64,000 bases of DNA from Symsagittifera roscoffensis (GCF_963678635.1 NC_087063.1:78821617-78885616); one strand, 5' to 3'. Positions 10,449 to 23,148 are shown, numbered from the stretch's first letter. Program-made: numbers and translations. Notes: generated by a model not told the origin, from the letters alone.

Positions 10449-11600
10449 GCATCGGTCTGTTGGTTAATGATTCCGTACTCCAGGAGTCCATGGGCAGATG
10501 TGTCAAAACAATTACAGCTTGGGACCAAAACATCGCATCAAACATGTCTTCAAATATTTTGATCATTCCTATAAGGCTCCCATCCCATCCAAGCGATGAT
10601 CTTGACCGTTTACAGCTATGACAAACACATTGACAAAATCGCATTTGGTTTTTAATTTGATCACGAGGTTTAAAATGATCAGGGCGTCGGTCTCTCGTTT
10701 TGGGTCATCAAACCCTATCGTGTCAGTCAGCGACATGTGAGAATCCCTGTTGTAATTGTAGATCACATTTCCAAAAATTGTTGTCTTCGTGCATCCTTGT
10801 TCCGATGCCGAAACGGGAAGAGGTTGTTGTTGATAGTTGTAGCTGTGCATCGGTCTGTTGGTTAATGATTCCGTACTCCAGGAGTCCATGGGCAGATGTG
10901 TCAAAACAATTACAGCTTGGGACCAAAAAATCGCACCAAACATGTCTTCAAATATTTTGATCATTCCTATAAGGCTCCCATCCCATCCAAGCGACGATCT
11001 TGACCGTTTACAGCTATGACAAACACATTGAGAAAATCGTATTTGGTTTTTAATTTGATCACGAGGTTTAAAATGATCAGGGCGTCGGTCTCTCGTTTTG
11101 GGTCATCAAACCCTATCGTGTCAGTCAGCGACATGTGAGAATCTCTGTTGTAATTATAGATCACAATTCCAAAAATTGTTGTCTTCGTGCATCCTTGTTC
11201 CGATGCCGAAACGGGAAGAGGTTGTTGTTGATAGTTGCAGCTGTGCATCGGTCTGTTGGTTAATGATTCCGTACTCCAGGAGTCCATGGGCAGATGTGTC
11301 AAAACAATTACAGCTTGGGACCAAAACTTCGCACCAAACATGTCTTCAAATATTTTGATTATGCCTATAAAGCTTCCATCCAAGCGACGATCTTGACCGT
11401 TTACAGCTATGACAAATACATTGACGAAATCGCATTTGGTTTTTAATTTGATCACGAGGTTTAAAATGATCAGGGCGTCGGTCTCTCGTTTTGGGTCATC
11501 AAACCCTATCGTGTCAGTCAGCGACATGTGAGAATCCCTGTTTTCATTACAAATCACATTTCCAAAATTGTTTGTCCAAGTGCATCCGTGTTCCGATGCC
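10449..11600 (-). pseudogene. Tandem AIG1/GIMAP-like GTPase segments, frame-shifted
   Basis: Three near-identical units, 398 bases apart, each encode a segment with the G3-type motif DTIGFDD and the G4-type motif VLTHLPMD, spaced as in AIG1/IAN/GIMAP GTPases, preceded by SEQGCTKTT as in that family. No P-loop (G1) is visible in any unit. The most upstream unit (11243-11600) reads through both motifs. The other two carry the same extra five bases (a repeated TGGGA on the minus strand, near 10590 and 10985), which ends the frame after RLDGMGAL. Removing five gives 393 bases, exactly 131 codons, so the array was once an in-frame repeat within one protein. Family assignment is by motif; a coding role today is doubtful. 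Confidence 0.65.
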
Positions 11601-11616
11601 GAAACGGGGATGAGGT

Positions 11617-11805
11617 TTGTTTTTGTTCATAGTTTGCCAGCAAGCACATTACACGGGTTCAAACACGTTGCCAAAATCGCATTTGGTTCTTAGTTCGATC
11701 GAGAGGTCCGACACGATGATGGCGTCGGCAATTCGTTCTGCGCCATCGAACCCTATCGTGTCAGTCAAAAATGGTAGTCCCTCTGTTTCCTGGGGCAGAT
11801 ACTGA
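11617..11805 (-). pseudogene. Fourth, older AIG1-like segment
   Basis: On the minus strand it reads LTDTIGFDGAERIADAII and then a KCDFGNVF segment, clearly related to the units at 10449-11600 but much more diverged. The frame shifts just before the G3 motif: the piece matching VSASEQG...TTIF is in another frame. It lacks the G4 motif. This is probably the remnant of an older duplication. Confidence 0.55.
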
Positions 11806-11994
11806 AACGTGGAAGAGGATGAAGCTGCTGAATAATGCGTTCCAAATTGGATAAGGCAAAAGTAGTGTGGGATTATTTTTAAGATACGAGACGCTAAATG
11901 TAGTTTGTAGTTTTTATTTGCGCGCGGGAGCGTGAATTGTGGGAAAACGATTTCGAATTTCTGAAAGTTTTTTTTTCGTCAATTTTTCAACCAA

Positions 11995-12665
11995 AATCTT
12001 TTTTGTTTTATCTTGAAGTGCAAAGGACCTAAAATTGAGAGATTTGCCCTGATATACGAGCAGTCTTGTCTGAAGTCTGGGTTGTCAAAAGATTTTGTAA
12101 CAATATTGACGAAAATTACGAAAATCTAAAAGTAAGAAAATAAATCCAGGCCATTAGCGTTAATACTGACCGATTAGATAATAGGCATAAACAAGAATGA
12201 AAAATTCTTATGAACTTGAACTCATAAATCATGATGTTTATCTGTATAGTATTACGGTTGTAAACCCGCAATTTGTAATATTTTTAAATTTTTTTCCACT
12301 GATTTAATATTTTTTCTGTTTATATTGACTTCGATTTTGTGAGAAAGGCATTTAGCCAATAGGAACGCTAGCGATTTTGATTGGTTGAACTTTTTCCAGC
12401 ACTCGGTCCCTCAAGCATGAGAACCCTCCCCTAAGGAAAGCGTTATCTCATCAAAGCAAATTTTTTCAACATTTCTCTGACCTTTTGCGCCTTTTGAATT
12501 GGACTGCACAAAGAGACAATATCTTTGGCTTACTACAAAATTTCGGCTATATTGTTACAACATCTTTTGACAACCCAGACTTAAGTCAAGACTGCTCGTA
12601 TATCATGGCAAATCTCTCAATTTTAGGACCTTTGCACTTCGAGATAAAACAAAAACAACTCTAAT
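11995..12665. mobile_element. Inverted-repeat element with ~115-bp arms
   Basis: The left arm (about 11995-12112) contains GAAGTGCAAAGGACCTAAAA and GGGTTGTCAAAAGATTTTGT. The right arm (about 12547-12665) is its reverse complement with few changes. Both arms contain the word ACGAGCAGTCTTG, which is also the outer end of family A. No coding sequence lies between; this is a fold-back element. Confidence 0.75.
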
Positions 12666-13865
12666 AATCTTTAATCAAAAACAACTCTTTTGGATTTGTA
12701 TTTTGCAGAAAATATAAAAAAGTTAGGCACTACGCAAATTAAAAACTTCTCAATTTATCAATACTCGGTTCTCCCCGAACTGAGATATATCAAGTCAGAG
12801 TGCGCGCAGAATCTGTTTGGTACGCAAAGAATCTGAATTTTTTTATTTGCAAACAAAGTTTGCCTTTGGTGAGCAGAGTGCTTTTTTATGCGTTTTATCG
12901 CCAGAAAAAGATTATGCGTTCTAGCTACAACTAATTGCAGACACAATCAAAAAGTTCGGAGCAGAGAGTACACGTGCTTATCTAATCGCTAAAGAAAATC
13001 AAACTTAGTAAATTTTCGATTAATTGGTGGTATACTAACGACTTTATCTGGAAAAAAACTTACTGTCGTTATCCTAAAGTAAAAGTTTTCCTTCAGCGAA
13101 TTTAATCAAAAAATTTTCATCAATCCATCAAATGGAAACATTAAACATCCCCAAAAGCTGTTTAAGGGTGATGATAACTTAGTTCTTAATCAGAAATTTC
13201 AGCCAATTAGAATCGAGCATTTTATATGCTGCTCTTAGCAAGTTTTTTTTTCGAAAAAATGATAGGGTGAAAAATGTCAACGTATGATCTGTTTGAGAAA
13301 GGATGCAAAATTTATTCGAAGGGAGTTTTAGAGGCTCCATAATTCTCGGTTATAGGTTTGAAAAGTCCGTCCTAGTTTTAACAAGAAAAATTGTAAGCTA
13401 GTATTCCATCCTTCTATCAAAATTTTTTTCTGGTAGTTTTTCGCTTTCTTCATAGCTCTTCAACCAAAAATAACTTCATTGGTAAGACTATTGCTTATTT
13501 TCCTACCTCTTTGACAAAAGTGTTCAAACTAAAAAAAAATTTCACGTAATCTTCATGGGCGAAAAAGAAAGACCTTACAAAACATCCAGCTTGACAAAAA
13601 ACACGCTACTCATACAATTTACACCACTGGAAAAATGGTTATGATACATATGCAAACGATTTCATTGAAAAAACAAATTGTATGATAATAGCACAACTAT
13701 AACTTTTCATATTAATTTAACCGTATAAACTGCTTTTTTGACCTTATTTGTATTGTAATACTCGCATTTTTCCATGACGTGAAATGTATGACACGCAATT
13801 TTTTCATTGACGGAAACTTTTTTTTGTGTTTCACTTTATTTTTTCTGTTTTGTTTTGAAACAAAA
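12666..13865. other. AT-rich stretch, no feature seen
   Basis: No coding segment, RNA gene or clear repeat could be recognised. The minus-strand frame near 12758-12946 has no supporting signal. Confidence 0.4.
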
Positions 13866-14300
13866 ACAAGATTGCTCGTATCAAGGCAAAACCCTGAAAT
13901 GGAGCAGTAATAACATCAAAAATTAAATGTAATCAATAAAAAAATTCTAATTTTCGATATTTTTTTTGTGAAAACAATCAACCCACACCCCATATAAAGA
14001 ACAAAGTGATAAATTTTGCTCCTAGTCATAAATCGATTATGACAAAAAAGCTTCTTTCTACTAATTTGGAACAATTTCTAAAGCGGATTACATCTCCGTT
14101 TTTATGTTGATAACGCGAAATATATCGCGCGTTAATTGTCCCAAATTGTCCACAATGGTAATATCTTTAAACCTTTATAACGTCGCGAAAAATGATCACA
14201 GGTGAATCATTTTTTCAAATTTACGCTAAATACAGCAATACCTTTTGAATGATATTAAAAAATTCCGTGTCAAAATGACAAGTTAAAAAGTCGAATATAT
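13866..14300 (+). repeat. Repeat family A, copy 1
   Basis: It begins AAGATTGCTCGTATCAAGG and contains the family core with AATATATCGCGCGTTAATTG and the later TGATCACAGGTGAATCATTT. It ends at an AT microsatellite (14296-14316). Other copies: 26604-27130, 32271-33370, 42881-43410 (all +) and 53112-53645 (-). The CG-rich core ATATCGCGCG stands out against the AT-rich rest. Confidence 0.8.
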
Positions 14301-14316
14301 ATATATATATATATGG

Positions 14317-16930
14317 GTCTGTGCGTTGACAAAAACACTTAAACGAAAGCAACCGCTTTGCGGCCAACGCTACGCTTTAACAGAAAATTGCAACACGTAT
14401 AGATATTTGAAGTTGTTTCTTTTTTGTGAAAATTTTTCATTCTTTAGTCAAAGTCATTAAAAAACGAAATGCATATCAAGTATTTCTTGAACATTGATTT
14501 TTTCCTGGCAAATCAATATCCTGGTAGTATAAACTTCAATTCACTCTAGAGTAGTTTTGAAAAGAGCAAACCCCTTTAGAAACAAGGAAAAAATGGTTAT
14601 CAAAAATTATCGCAAAGTAATTAAACTGGCAGTTTTTGTTACCCTTAATTGATGAAAAAGACATTGATGTCAATAAAATTGATTTATATTTGAAATAAGG
14701 CTTATACTTACTAAATTTTTGGCGAACTTTAGTTAGAAAACATAATTTGTTTGAAAAAAAATCGAACCAGACACATTTTTCTCTTCAGCTTTCTTCAAAA
14801 AACATAAAGAGTGCAATCAAAACTGCTTGAGTCTATGCAACAGCTCTTTCCTAATTTTCAATCCCCTATGCAAGTAACTTTTCCTGCGGACATAGCTTAG
14901 GTCATTAAAAAATAGCAGTTTTTGAAACAATAAACCAATAATGAAGGGTTATATCATTTATTACCTCTGGCAGGGTCGCACTCGTATTGGTATAATTTTG
15001 CCCTTTTTAACGCAATTTTTGAATTGTTTGACTGTCTCAGTTCCATTTCGAAAACTTTTTAAGTGAGTGAACTAGCTTTTTTGCAGCTTGATGATTACTT
15101 ATCCAGACAAAACTTAAAAAAGATGAGGAAAACATTGTTCAAAAGTTTAGCAGAAGTATGCTAAACTATGCTAGGGTGAAAAACTGAAAGAGCGCCAAAA
15201 AGACCCGTTTCTTTGTTCAATTATAAAAAAAATGGCGTTGAAAAAAGTGACTTTCGATAGGTTGGGTGAAAAGTCCCTTAAAACTAATTGATTAAAAAGC
15301 AGTTTCTTTGAAATTGCGAATATTTACTGAATAAATTTGTCGTGATGACTTAGTTATAGAATATATCACGGGTTAAACTTACGTAATTTAAAGGATAGAT
15401 GTAATCAGCAATTGGGGCCACGAATTCAAATACTTTTGTTCAAGCTTTCTTCAAGACATGGATGTAAAAACGAAACTACGAAAAGTAAATCGTGCGAAAA
15501 TACAATTTGCAAAAGTCTTCGATGAAAAACGTTGAACTGATCTATGAAACGTATGAACATTTTTAATGATAGAATGATAGTTTTCTTTGCTATAAAATAA
15601 TTTTCAAATCAACGCACGCAAAGTAGTCCAAATTGTTGACCAAATTGTAACAAGTTATGACAAAGAATTGGCAACAATATATCTTGTTTTTCTTAACTTG
15701 AGATTAATTTCTTGCTCGGCATAATATTACGTGTTTTAATTTCTCAACAAGTTCGGAATAATTAATTTATGTGAGCTTGATACACTGCGAGCTTGAAGCT
15801 TTTCTAACCAGCTAAGTAGTTGATAAAAAATATGCTAGTTGTAGTTGATGAAAAAAGTAGTTGATAAAAAAACCAAATCCAAAACAAATGTTGCTTTTTC
15901 AAGAAAAAAAAATCATCATGCCAAGTTTGATGAATAAATTCAAATGATGAATAAATTCAAACATTTATAATGACTCGAAATCAATCAAAGTTTCGTAACT
16001 TTGTTTCGCGGTGTTAGTTTAATGTCCAACTGAACCTGTCAAGCTCACCCCAATTTTTTCCATCATCGACAAATTATATACTAGCTCAAAAGTTAAACAC
16101 GTGTAGTTTTTGTATAAAAGCAATTTTACAAAATTTAAAGTCAGTCAAACCTGAAAAACTGTCTTTTCTGTACTGCAGGACTCAGTGGCGTGCGCAGAAA
16201 AATTTCTAGGGAGGGGGTATTGCTGATTAACTTGCCTATTTTTTGATTTGAAGTCGAGTGCAGAGAAAGAATTCCACAAAACCGACCTTAATCCTCAAAG
16301 AGACAATTTATGCGTTCGATGAAATAAACAAAACAATTTTGATGACGATGAAGTGAAACACGGCTTGTATGTTCCTGAAAAAATATCAGAACAATCAGCG
16401 AACTGCTATCTGACATGACACAAATCTATTCTATGCCATACATGCTTTCCTTACATTTGGATTCGGCCAAAAATGAAAAATGAGTAGCAATGACTTACAA
16501 AAAAAAGGACTTTTGTATTCAGAGCTGATCAATTTTCCTATAGGTGTAATTTCTTCAAAGAGTCAGGAATTAGAAAAATCTGATCATAAATAGATGGATT
16601 TCATAAAATTTTACCGAATACAAGATTCGACCCGAGTAGGAGGTCTGATCATTTGTTGTGAATCTTATGACTCATAAAGATAGTAGAAGAGAATTTGACT
16701 GAAAATTAAAACCATCGAAATACCAAAAGTTATTGTGAATAGTTGCGCACCTTTCTTTACTGAACAGTTTTAATGACTTCCGATTAAACCAAGCCACAGT
16801 TAGTGTTGAATTGTTGTTGTTAAATTAAGTTTTTGATTGTCAACTATTTCATCTTTGACGGAAACATTTTATTGTAAACACTTTTTCTTTGGTCTGTTAT
16901 AGGATAGTACTTCAACAGTGTACTAGAAAA
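14317..16930. other. AT-rich stretch with one family B fragment
   Basis: No gene recognised. About 16187-16235 is a short family B end (GTGGCGTGCGCAGAAAAATTT followed by a G-rich run). Two direct copies of AAATTCAAATGATGA-like sequence lie near 15940. Otherwise nothing supported. Confidence 0.4.
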
Positions 16931-17625
16931 TGTTTATCTAACGCTGGAAAAAGGCAGCAGTGAAGGCGGAAAGAGGCAAAGAATCAAGCTGCAAAGACTT
17001 CTGGGAGGAAGAAAAAAAGTACACCGAAAAGATGCCGAAAAATTTTGTTTGAAGGAAGCCCCAAAAAAGAAGCCGACGAAAGGTTGACTTCTAAATTCTT
17101 CTTGTACCTGGCCAAATAATTCTATCAGAAACACCCACTTAGGAAAATTGTAGACATTGATTTTTCAGAATTTTGAAAACTAGCAGCTGATGAGTTCATG
17201 AAAGAACCAAATTTGACGAACCGAATATTCATACAAAATGTTTGGCTTAAAACAGAGTGAAAGTGAGAGCATGGATCACTTCTATGGGGCCCTCAGTGAC
17301 CTCATTCGCGGGTAAGCTTTTGAGCCAAAAAAGGAGTCTATTGATTGGCGGTGAAATTATCCATGCTTTCACTTTCACTCTGAATCAGGTAGAGGTGGGG
17401 GTGAATCATTTAGAGAAGACCCATGAGTTCATTCAGTATGAGACAAACGTCGCCAGCAGCTTTCATGAAGAATACCATGCAGCCGGCTTCGGGAAAATTT
17501 CAATTCGAAGAGTTTGGGAATGAGCCGGAAATGAGAATAGAAACCCAGGTTGACAGAAAATGCTTATCATACAATTCCATATTATGGAAAAAAATGATTA
17601 TCATACGATTCCATACAATTCCATA
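16931..17625 (+). pseudogene. Possible gag-like retroelement remnant
   Basis: Broken coding-like sequence with several stops and frame changes. Pieces include MFGLKQSESESMDHFYGALS followed by DLIRG (17236 on), which looks like the LRQ-rich part of Gypsy-type gag proteins, and a Lys-rich stretch near 16980-17090. Nothing like pol is present. The resemblance is by eye only and the call is weak. It could equally be a decayed host gene. Confidence 0.25.
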
Positions 17626-18840
17626 GAATAAAAAAAATCGTACTAAAATTAGATGATAAACATTTTTTCCATTCAATGGAATGGTATGTTAAAACATTTT
17701 TGTGGAAGAATTTTGCTTAAAACTCAGTTTCTGATTGAGCAAAACTAAGAAATAAAATGAGGCAAAAACTACTAAAACTTAGCCTACCGTAACGTGCCAG
17801 TCTCTCAACAGAAGATCTAAACCACAGAAAACTTTATAAGTTTGAAACTCTGTTACTGTGTTTCCTGTAAGTTTCTCTCCTCCAATTCGAGACAGCAGAG
17901 AGTTACTCTTAGTGGGAACCAACAACAGGGGAAGGGTTGCCTAATACTGAAAATTACCGACAAAAAATTGAAGACGTCATTCCGAAGTGCAAATCTGCAG
18001 ATCCAAAGCACACTCCATGTCAGCTCCCAGAAAACTTTACACATTTATCATCTAAAAACAAACTTCATGTGTGAAAATGCACATGGATATAAATTATACA
18101 TACATCATAACTTCTATTCGTGCGAGAAAAATCGAAGTTTAAGACCACCATCGGAACCATAACGGTTGTGACTACGATCAAAAAGAACGATTCTTTCAAA
18201 TTCAAACTTGCGTAGTGTGCAAATCTTTGGAAATGATGTGTTTTGAAGCGCTTTTAATTTTTTTTCTAAAACTTCAATCAGTTTTTCACTGAAAAAGATT
18301 ATGATATAGCTTTCACAGTTGAAACTAATAACGTGCATTGTTACTGAAAGGATATACAGTTTTGGATTGATTTTGCACTCGGCACATGTTTAATAATTAG
18401 TTTCATCTCGAAAAGAAGTGAAATAATTACAGTCTTACACGAACTAACTCCACCCGTGCAATTCCTTCAACGTCAAAGTGTGTGTTTGCACATGAATGTA
18501 CCAAATTTTGCAGTCATCTTATTTAACTTGCTTGTTTTTATTCAGCGATGGTGTCTGAATTAAAAAAAAAAGTGCATCAAAACTGTTTGGAAAAAGGTTA
18601 TGTATAGAAGCGATCGCTTTTATCACAAAAGAAAGTATGTGTAAATTTAATTCTTTTTGCGGTTGCTAAATGATGAATGAAGAAATCAGAACTGATTGTT
18701 TTTCAAGTTTAACTAATATATGATTTGAAATCTCTTTGGAAATCAATCAATCAGATCAAAACCGGGGGTATTGCAACAGGGTAAGAAAATTTTTTCCCAT
18801 GATTAACTTCGTTCACAGGACTCCTTGTGGTATCTTGGTT
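17626..18840. other. AT-rich stretch, no feature supported
   Basis: The frame at 17842-18162 has no splice or family support. Near 17570-17630 the word CATACGATTCCATACAATTCC is partly repeated in tandem. Nothing else stands out. Confidence 0.35.
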
Positions 18841-18859
18841 CATAAGGAACTCAATTTTG

Positions 18860-19035
18860 TGTCCCTTGCACACTAAACCCGGAAGTGACAAATGCGCCTG
18901 GAACGGCAAGGTCTTGGGTTCGAATCTTACTACGATCTGTTTTTTTTTCGAACTTTAGATATTTCGGTTCAAAAAGCTTAGGCCTGTTAATTGTCTGCAT
19001 AGGTTATTTGGCTTAGTTGGCTTAAATTAATCGAA
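18860..19035 (+). repeat. tRNA-derived SINE-like copy
   Basis: GGTCTTGGGTTCGAATCTTA at about 18911 contains a near-perfect RNA polymerase III B box, preceded by GCGCCTGGAACGGCAAG. A T run and then the family body (GTCTGCATAGG, TTTGGCTTAGTTGGCTTA) follow. It is the clearest forward-oriented copy of the family seen at 5.6 kb and, reversed, at 49-52 and 57-59 kb. Confidence 0.6.
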
Positions 19036-19639
19036 TTCTTTTTACTGTTGTTGCTTTTTGTGTTTCACCTTTTAAAATTCTGGCGGAATCAAAATTTGCT
19101 TATTTGCACTGGTTGTAAAAACAATCGCTTTGTAAATCGCTTTTTTCCAAACAGTTTTGAAGTAGTTTTTTTTAGTTCAGACGCCGTCTCGCAGAATAAA
19201 TAAAAACAAATTAATTAAGACGACTACAAAAAATGGCATGATTGCAAACAACAAGTTAGACGTCAAAGAAGTTGCAGAGGTAGAATTGTTCAGTTTAAAA
19301 CAATAATCACTTCAATTCTTTTCAAGAAGAAACTAATTGTTATTGTTACACAAGCAAGAAACACAAAATGGCATCAAAAAATGAGTGCCGACTGAGAAAT
19401 AATTCCGAAACTAATTATCTTTTCAATAACATTGGACGCCATAGGTTGATTTTTTTTTCAACTGTGAATGCTACCCTAATCTTTTTTTCAGTGAAAAACT
19501 GAGAAAAATTTTTTCAAATAAATTAAAGGCGTATCAAAAAACAGCAATTCCTTAAAATTTGTTGTTCACAAAATTGAAAAAGATTTAATCGTTAGTGTCA
19601 ATTTAAAAAAAAATGCACGAAAAGCCCAAAGTATCCGGA

Positions 19640-20245
19640 ATAAAACTGTCTACATCAATCTACGCATCTGGCGTAGAGTTAACAGGACAGCTTGACACAA
19701 AAATGGCTTGCTGTTCGAATTCGGCTCGGACCTGCTTTTTTGCAAACTGCAATTTTTGTGCCTTTTCGGGCTCTCGTTCGTCTCTTTATTTTGTCGGCTT
19801 AGTTCCAATCCATTTTTTTTGAAGGTTCAAAATTTTTCCAAGTTGCTGTAACCCCCATCCTTTAGACAACAAAGCCCGGGAGTTCAGACAGGTCTCGAAC
19901 AGCTTTTCTACTGGAATCGTAACTTTTTTAAAGGTTCAGTTTTCTTCTAAGTTGTGGTAGACCTGTTTTGATTCCAGTCGAAACAGGTCTCGACTGGAAA
20001 GGAACTCCCAGGCTTTGTCATCTGAAGCATGGGCGTTACAGCAACTTGGAAGAAGTCTGAAACTTCAAAAAAAAAGTCGGTTACGGGAACTAAACCGACA
20101 AATATAAGCAGACGGACGACAGCCAGGAAAAGCACAAAGAGTCTAATATGCAAAAGAAAAACAGGTCCCGACCGGATTCGAAATGTAACCCTTTGCGGTC
20201 TCAAGCAGTTGTTTTACTTCTGCGCCAGATGCGTTGATTGATGTA
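19640..20245. repeat. Two SINE-like copies head to head (inverted repeat)
   Basis: The left arm (about 19645-19905) and right arm (about 19985-20240) are reverse complements with moderate divergence. Read from the right end on the minus strand, the head shows GCATCTGGCGCAGAAGT (A-box-like TGGCGCAGAAG) and ATTTCGAATCCGG (B-box-like), supporting a tRNA origin. The frames at 19613-19822 and 20029-20241 lie inside this and are not genes. Confidence 0.65.
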
Positions 20246-21551
20246 AGCAATTTCGTTTTGGATGGTTTGGGCTTTTGTTGCAATTTTTCATTGATAAAAA
20301 AAACAATTTTTTGAAGTTATTTCAGTTTTTTTGTTTGATTTTAATGATAGTCATTCATATTTGCATTGCAAGTGGAGCAAGGCTCAGCTTCGCATTGGTG
20401 TCAAAAATGGTGTTTCATTTTTCAAAACGAAATTATTCTAGTTTGCAAAAGGTCAATTATGAAAATTTTGTAAAGTATAGAGCGATGGTTCTCAAGGTAA
20501 AAGATTATCAGAAGGAAAACAGTTCTAATTGATGTTGCTCAAGAAGTCTCTTAAGAAGTTGCTTAAGAAATCGAAGTGTCGATTTTTTTTTAAATATTGG
20601 GTGTTTTTCGAGATTAGCAAATAAGCATCAAATATTATCAGAAGTTTTGTTTGAAGCAATAAGAATCAATTATTATCAAGCAACATGAACTATTAGTTAT
20701 TTTGTGGGAAATTTTCTGATGGTTAATTAGTTCACAAGAAAAAAAGCAAAAACTCAAGTGATTGTATTGTTTATGTAATATCTCTCGACCATTGTTTTTC
20801 TCATAATTTTCAGACGCTTGTTTTGTAAATTATTTTAATTTTTCAAACTTTGTTTATTTATGAATTCCGATGAATGTTTTTAAATTTCAGGATGATTCAG
20901 TTTCAAGGATCTTTATGACTGATAGATAAAACTAACTCAATGTGAGAAAACACCAATGTTTTTTTTCTATTTCGATGGAAAGAAAACGAAAATTGAATTT
21001 TTATTATTGCAGATCCGAATCCTCCATTTGGCAAATAATTTTAGAAAAATTCAGCAAATGAAAAACTAAGTTTGAGATTGAACAACATTTTTTCAAAAGC
21101 CTCGCCGTTCGAATTAGTTTTGTCACTTAAAGGATGAAAGTGTTTATCATAACTAGATTGCAGCAGGTTTGGGCTTGCTTATGTATGATTTTACATGTAC
21201 CGTGCAGAAAAAGTTCGGTGCGAATGCTAATACGACGCAAACCATTTTCGATAAGCACGGCGCAATAGAGTCTTGTTTAATTTACGCTGAGTTCAAATGA
21301 CTTTGTTAATCTTCAGCTAATACCACTGTTCGCTAAAAGTTATTCTGAATTGTTTAAACTTAACAAGGGATTGTTTTGGAAGGTTCTAAATTAAGTCACG
21401 CCTTTTATGAAATTATTTTCTATTCAGCCATCAAATGTGTTATTTTGAACTTTGAAAAAAATTAAGAGATAAATTTTACAGCCTAGTGCTTCTCAAATAA
21501 AACGAGTTAACTCCAGCAATCAGCTGTGTTGTTTTAAACTTCCATCTTCAA
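20246..21551. other. AT-rich upstream region of the GH16 gene
   Basis: A piece of the dispersed module (TTGCAAGTGGAGCAAGGCTC) lies near 20367. No other coding signal. The last 100 bases before 21552 should include the promoter and 5' UTR of the GH16 gene. A TTTTACAG at about 21474-21481 could be a splice acceptor. I see no clear TATA box. Confidence 0.35.
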
Positions 21552-22047
21552 ATGAGCTTCCAACAAGTTCTAACTTTCGTCTTTGTCAGCCAAATTGGTT
21601 TGATTCAAAGTTGGAATTTATTGTATGAAGCTTCTGGAAGTAATTTTTTCAACTACTTTTATTTCGTAACTTACAATGACCCAACGCACGGCTATGTAAA
21701 CTATGTGGACTATCAAACGGCGGTTTCAAACGGATATATCAATTCTTCTTGTAACGGTGACGTCTATATAGGATGTGATCACAAAAACGTAGCTTCAGGA
21801 CGCGGCCGGGATTCGATCCGCATCGAGTCGACACAAGAGTTCAGCTATGGGCTTTTCGTATTGTACTTGTCGCATATGCCAACAGGGTGTGGTACTTGGC
21901 CTGCCTTTTGGACATATGGACCCAATTGGCCTTACGAGGGCGAAGTAGATATAATCGAGGGGGTGAATGAACAAACGTATGATCACACCACTCTCCACAC
22001 GGGACCTGGATGTGACTTCAACAGTGCACCGCCTCGAAATTTTTCAG
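21552..22047 (+). CDS. GH16 endo-1,3(4)-beta-glucanase-like, exon 1
   Basis: The predicted enzyme hydrolyses beta-1,3 or mixed beta-1,3/1,4-glucans and is secreted. The first ~20 residues (MSFQQVLTFVFVSQIGLIQS) form a signal peptide. GH16 features follow: a glycine/asparagine-rich N-terminal strand region, GRGRDSIRIES, the substrate-cleft segment GCGTWPAFW and the catalytic motif EVDIIE at about residues 136-141 (nucleophile and acid/base Glu, with central Asp). Exon 1 ends at a TCAG/GTAACA donor in phase 1. Exon 2 supplies the rest (22706-23148), giving 312 residues, the usual size for a single-domain enzyme. The overall pattern resembles fungal GH16 enzymes more than animal beta-glucan-binding proteins, by eye. 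Confidence 0.85.
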
Positions 22048-22705
22048 GTAACAAAGAGACTAATTCGGACAAAAATGGGATCTTTTTAACTATTCCCCCA
22101 TGGTAGCTAATAACAAATTGCCACCCCTATAATGGAATAACTCAGTTTTAACAGTTAAGTGTTGAGATGTTGTATTTAGTAAGAAAAATGCTATTATGCT
22201 TAAATGCAGAAAGAAATTAAACTTCATAAGAGCAGGAAAACAGAATTTCAGAGAGAAATAGAAAATTTTAAGACCAGAAACAAGAACGCCTGCCGAATAT
22301 AGGGTATGAAAGGCTGCTTCTCAAATCCCTCACACGAATTTAACTCATGCATAATTTTGGGGTTCAATGGGGTTTTTCATCATGCTTAAGGGGGTCATTC
22401 AAGTGGTAAGAGAAGAGCTTAAGAGACTTAATTGGTCGGCAAAAAAACGGGTGGCAAAAATTTTTGATTTTTCTTTTCAGAAATCCGATCTACAACTTTC
22501 CTCTTCTCCAAAAACTCTGGATTTGCCTCTGATTTGTGTACTTCTAATTTTCAAAAATTAAAACAGCTTACATGCTACATTTGCTACAGTATGGATTAGA
22601 CGCAAAAGATTTGTAGGCAAATTATTGCTGTTTAGTTGATATAAATGGGTTGAACATCATTTAAAAACACGTAAAAACTCTAAACATCATTCACTTCTGT
22701 TTTAG
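22048..22705 (+). other. Intron of the GH16 gene
   Basis: 658 bases between donor GTAACA and acceptor TTCTGTTTTAG. The reading frame at 22367-22561 inside it has no splice or family support. Confidence 0.8.
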
Positions 22706-23148
22706 GAAACATTGTCGGATCGCAAGATTGCAACTCACTAATCAACGACAACTCTGGCTGCAGTATCTCCAGCTCCAATCCCAACTCCTATGGCTACAAT
22801 TTAAACGCTGCGGGCGGAGGTCTCTACGCTCTACAATGGACTTCCAGTGGAATATTTTCTTGGTTCTGGAACGAAGGTCGAATCCCGAGTGACGCACTTG
22901 GAAACTCTCCAAACCCGAACAGTTGGGGAGAACCCTATGCAAGTTTCCCCTTCGGAAGTTACTGCCCAGAGTCGAACTTTAAGAGCCAGAAGATCACTTT
23001 TGATCTGACGTTTTGCGGGGATTGGGCTGGTTCCGTTTTCAGCTCCCAATGTCCAGGAAAAGGGTCCTGTAACGACTATGTCAAGTATAACCCACAGGCG
23101 TTCCAAGAAGCATACTGGAACATTCATTGGATGAAAGTTTTCAATTAG
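22706..23148 (+). CDS. GH16 endo-1,3(4)-beta-glucanase-like, exon 2
   Basis: It enters in phase 1: the split codon gives Gly, matching exon 1. The frame stays open for 147 codons to TAG. It contains the conserved GH16 C-terminal half: GYNLNAAGGGLYALQW, then WFWNEGRIPSDA, SWGEPYASFPFG, and the hallmark TFCGDWAG, ending AYWNIHWMKVFN. Cysteines are abundant (GCSI, SYCPES, TFCGDW, SSQCPGKGSCND) and fit disulphides in an extracellular enzyme. No truncation or frameshift is seen, so the gene looks functional. Confidence 0.85.
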
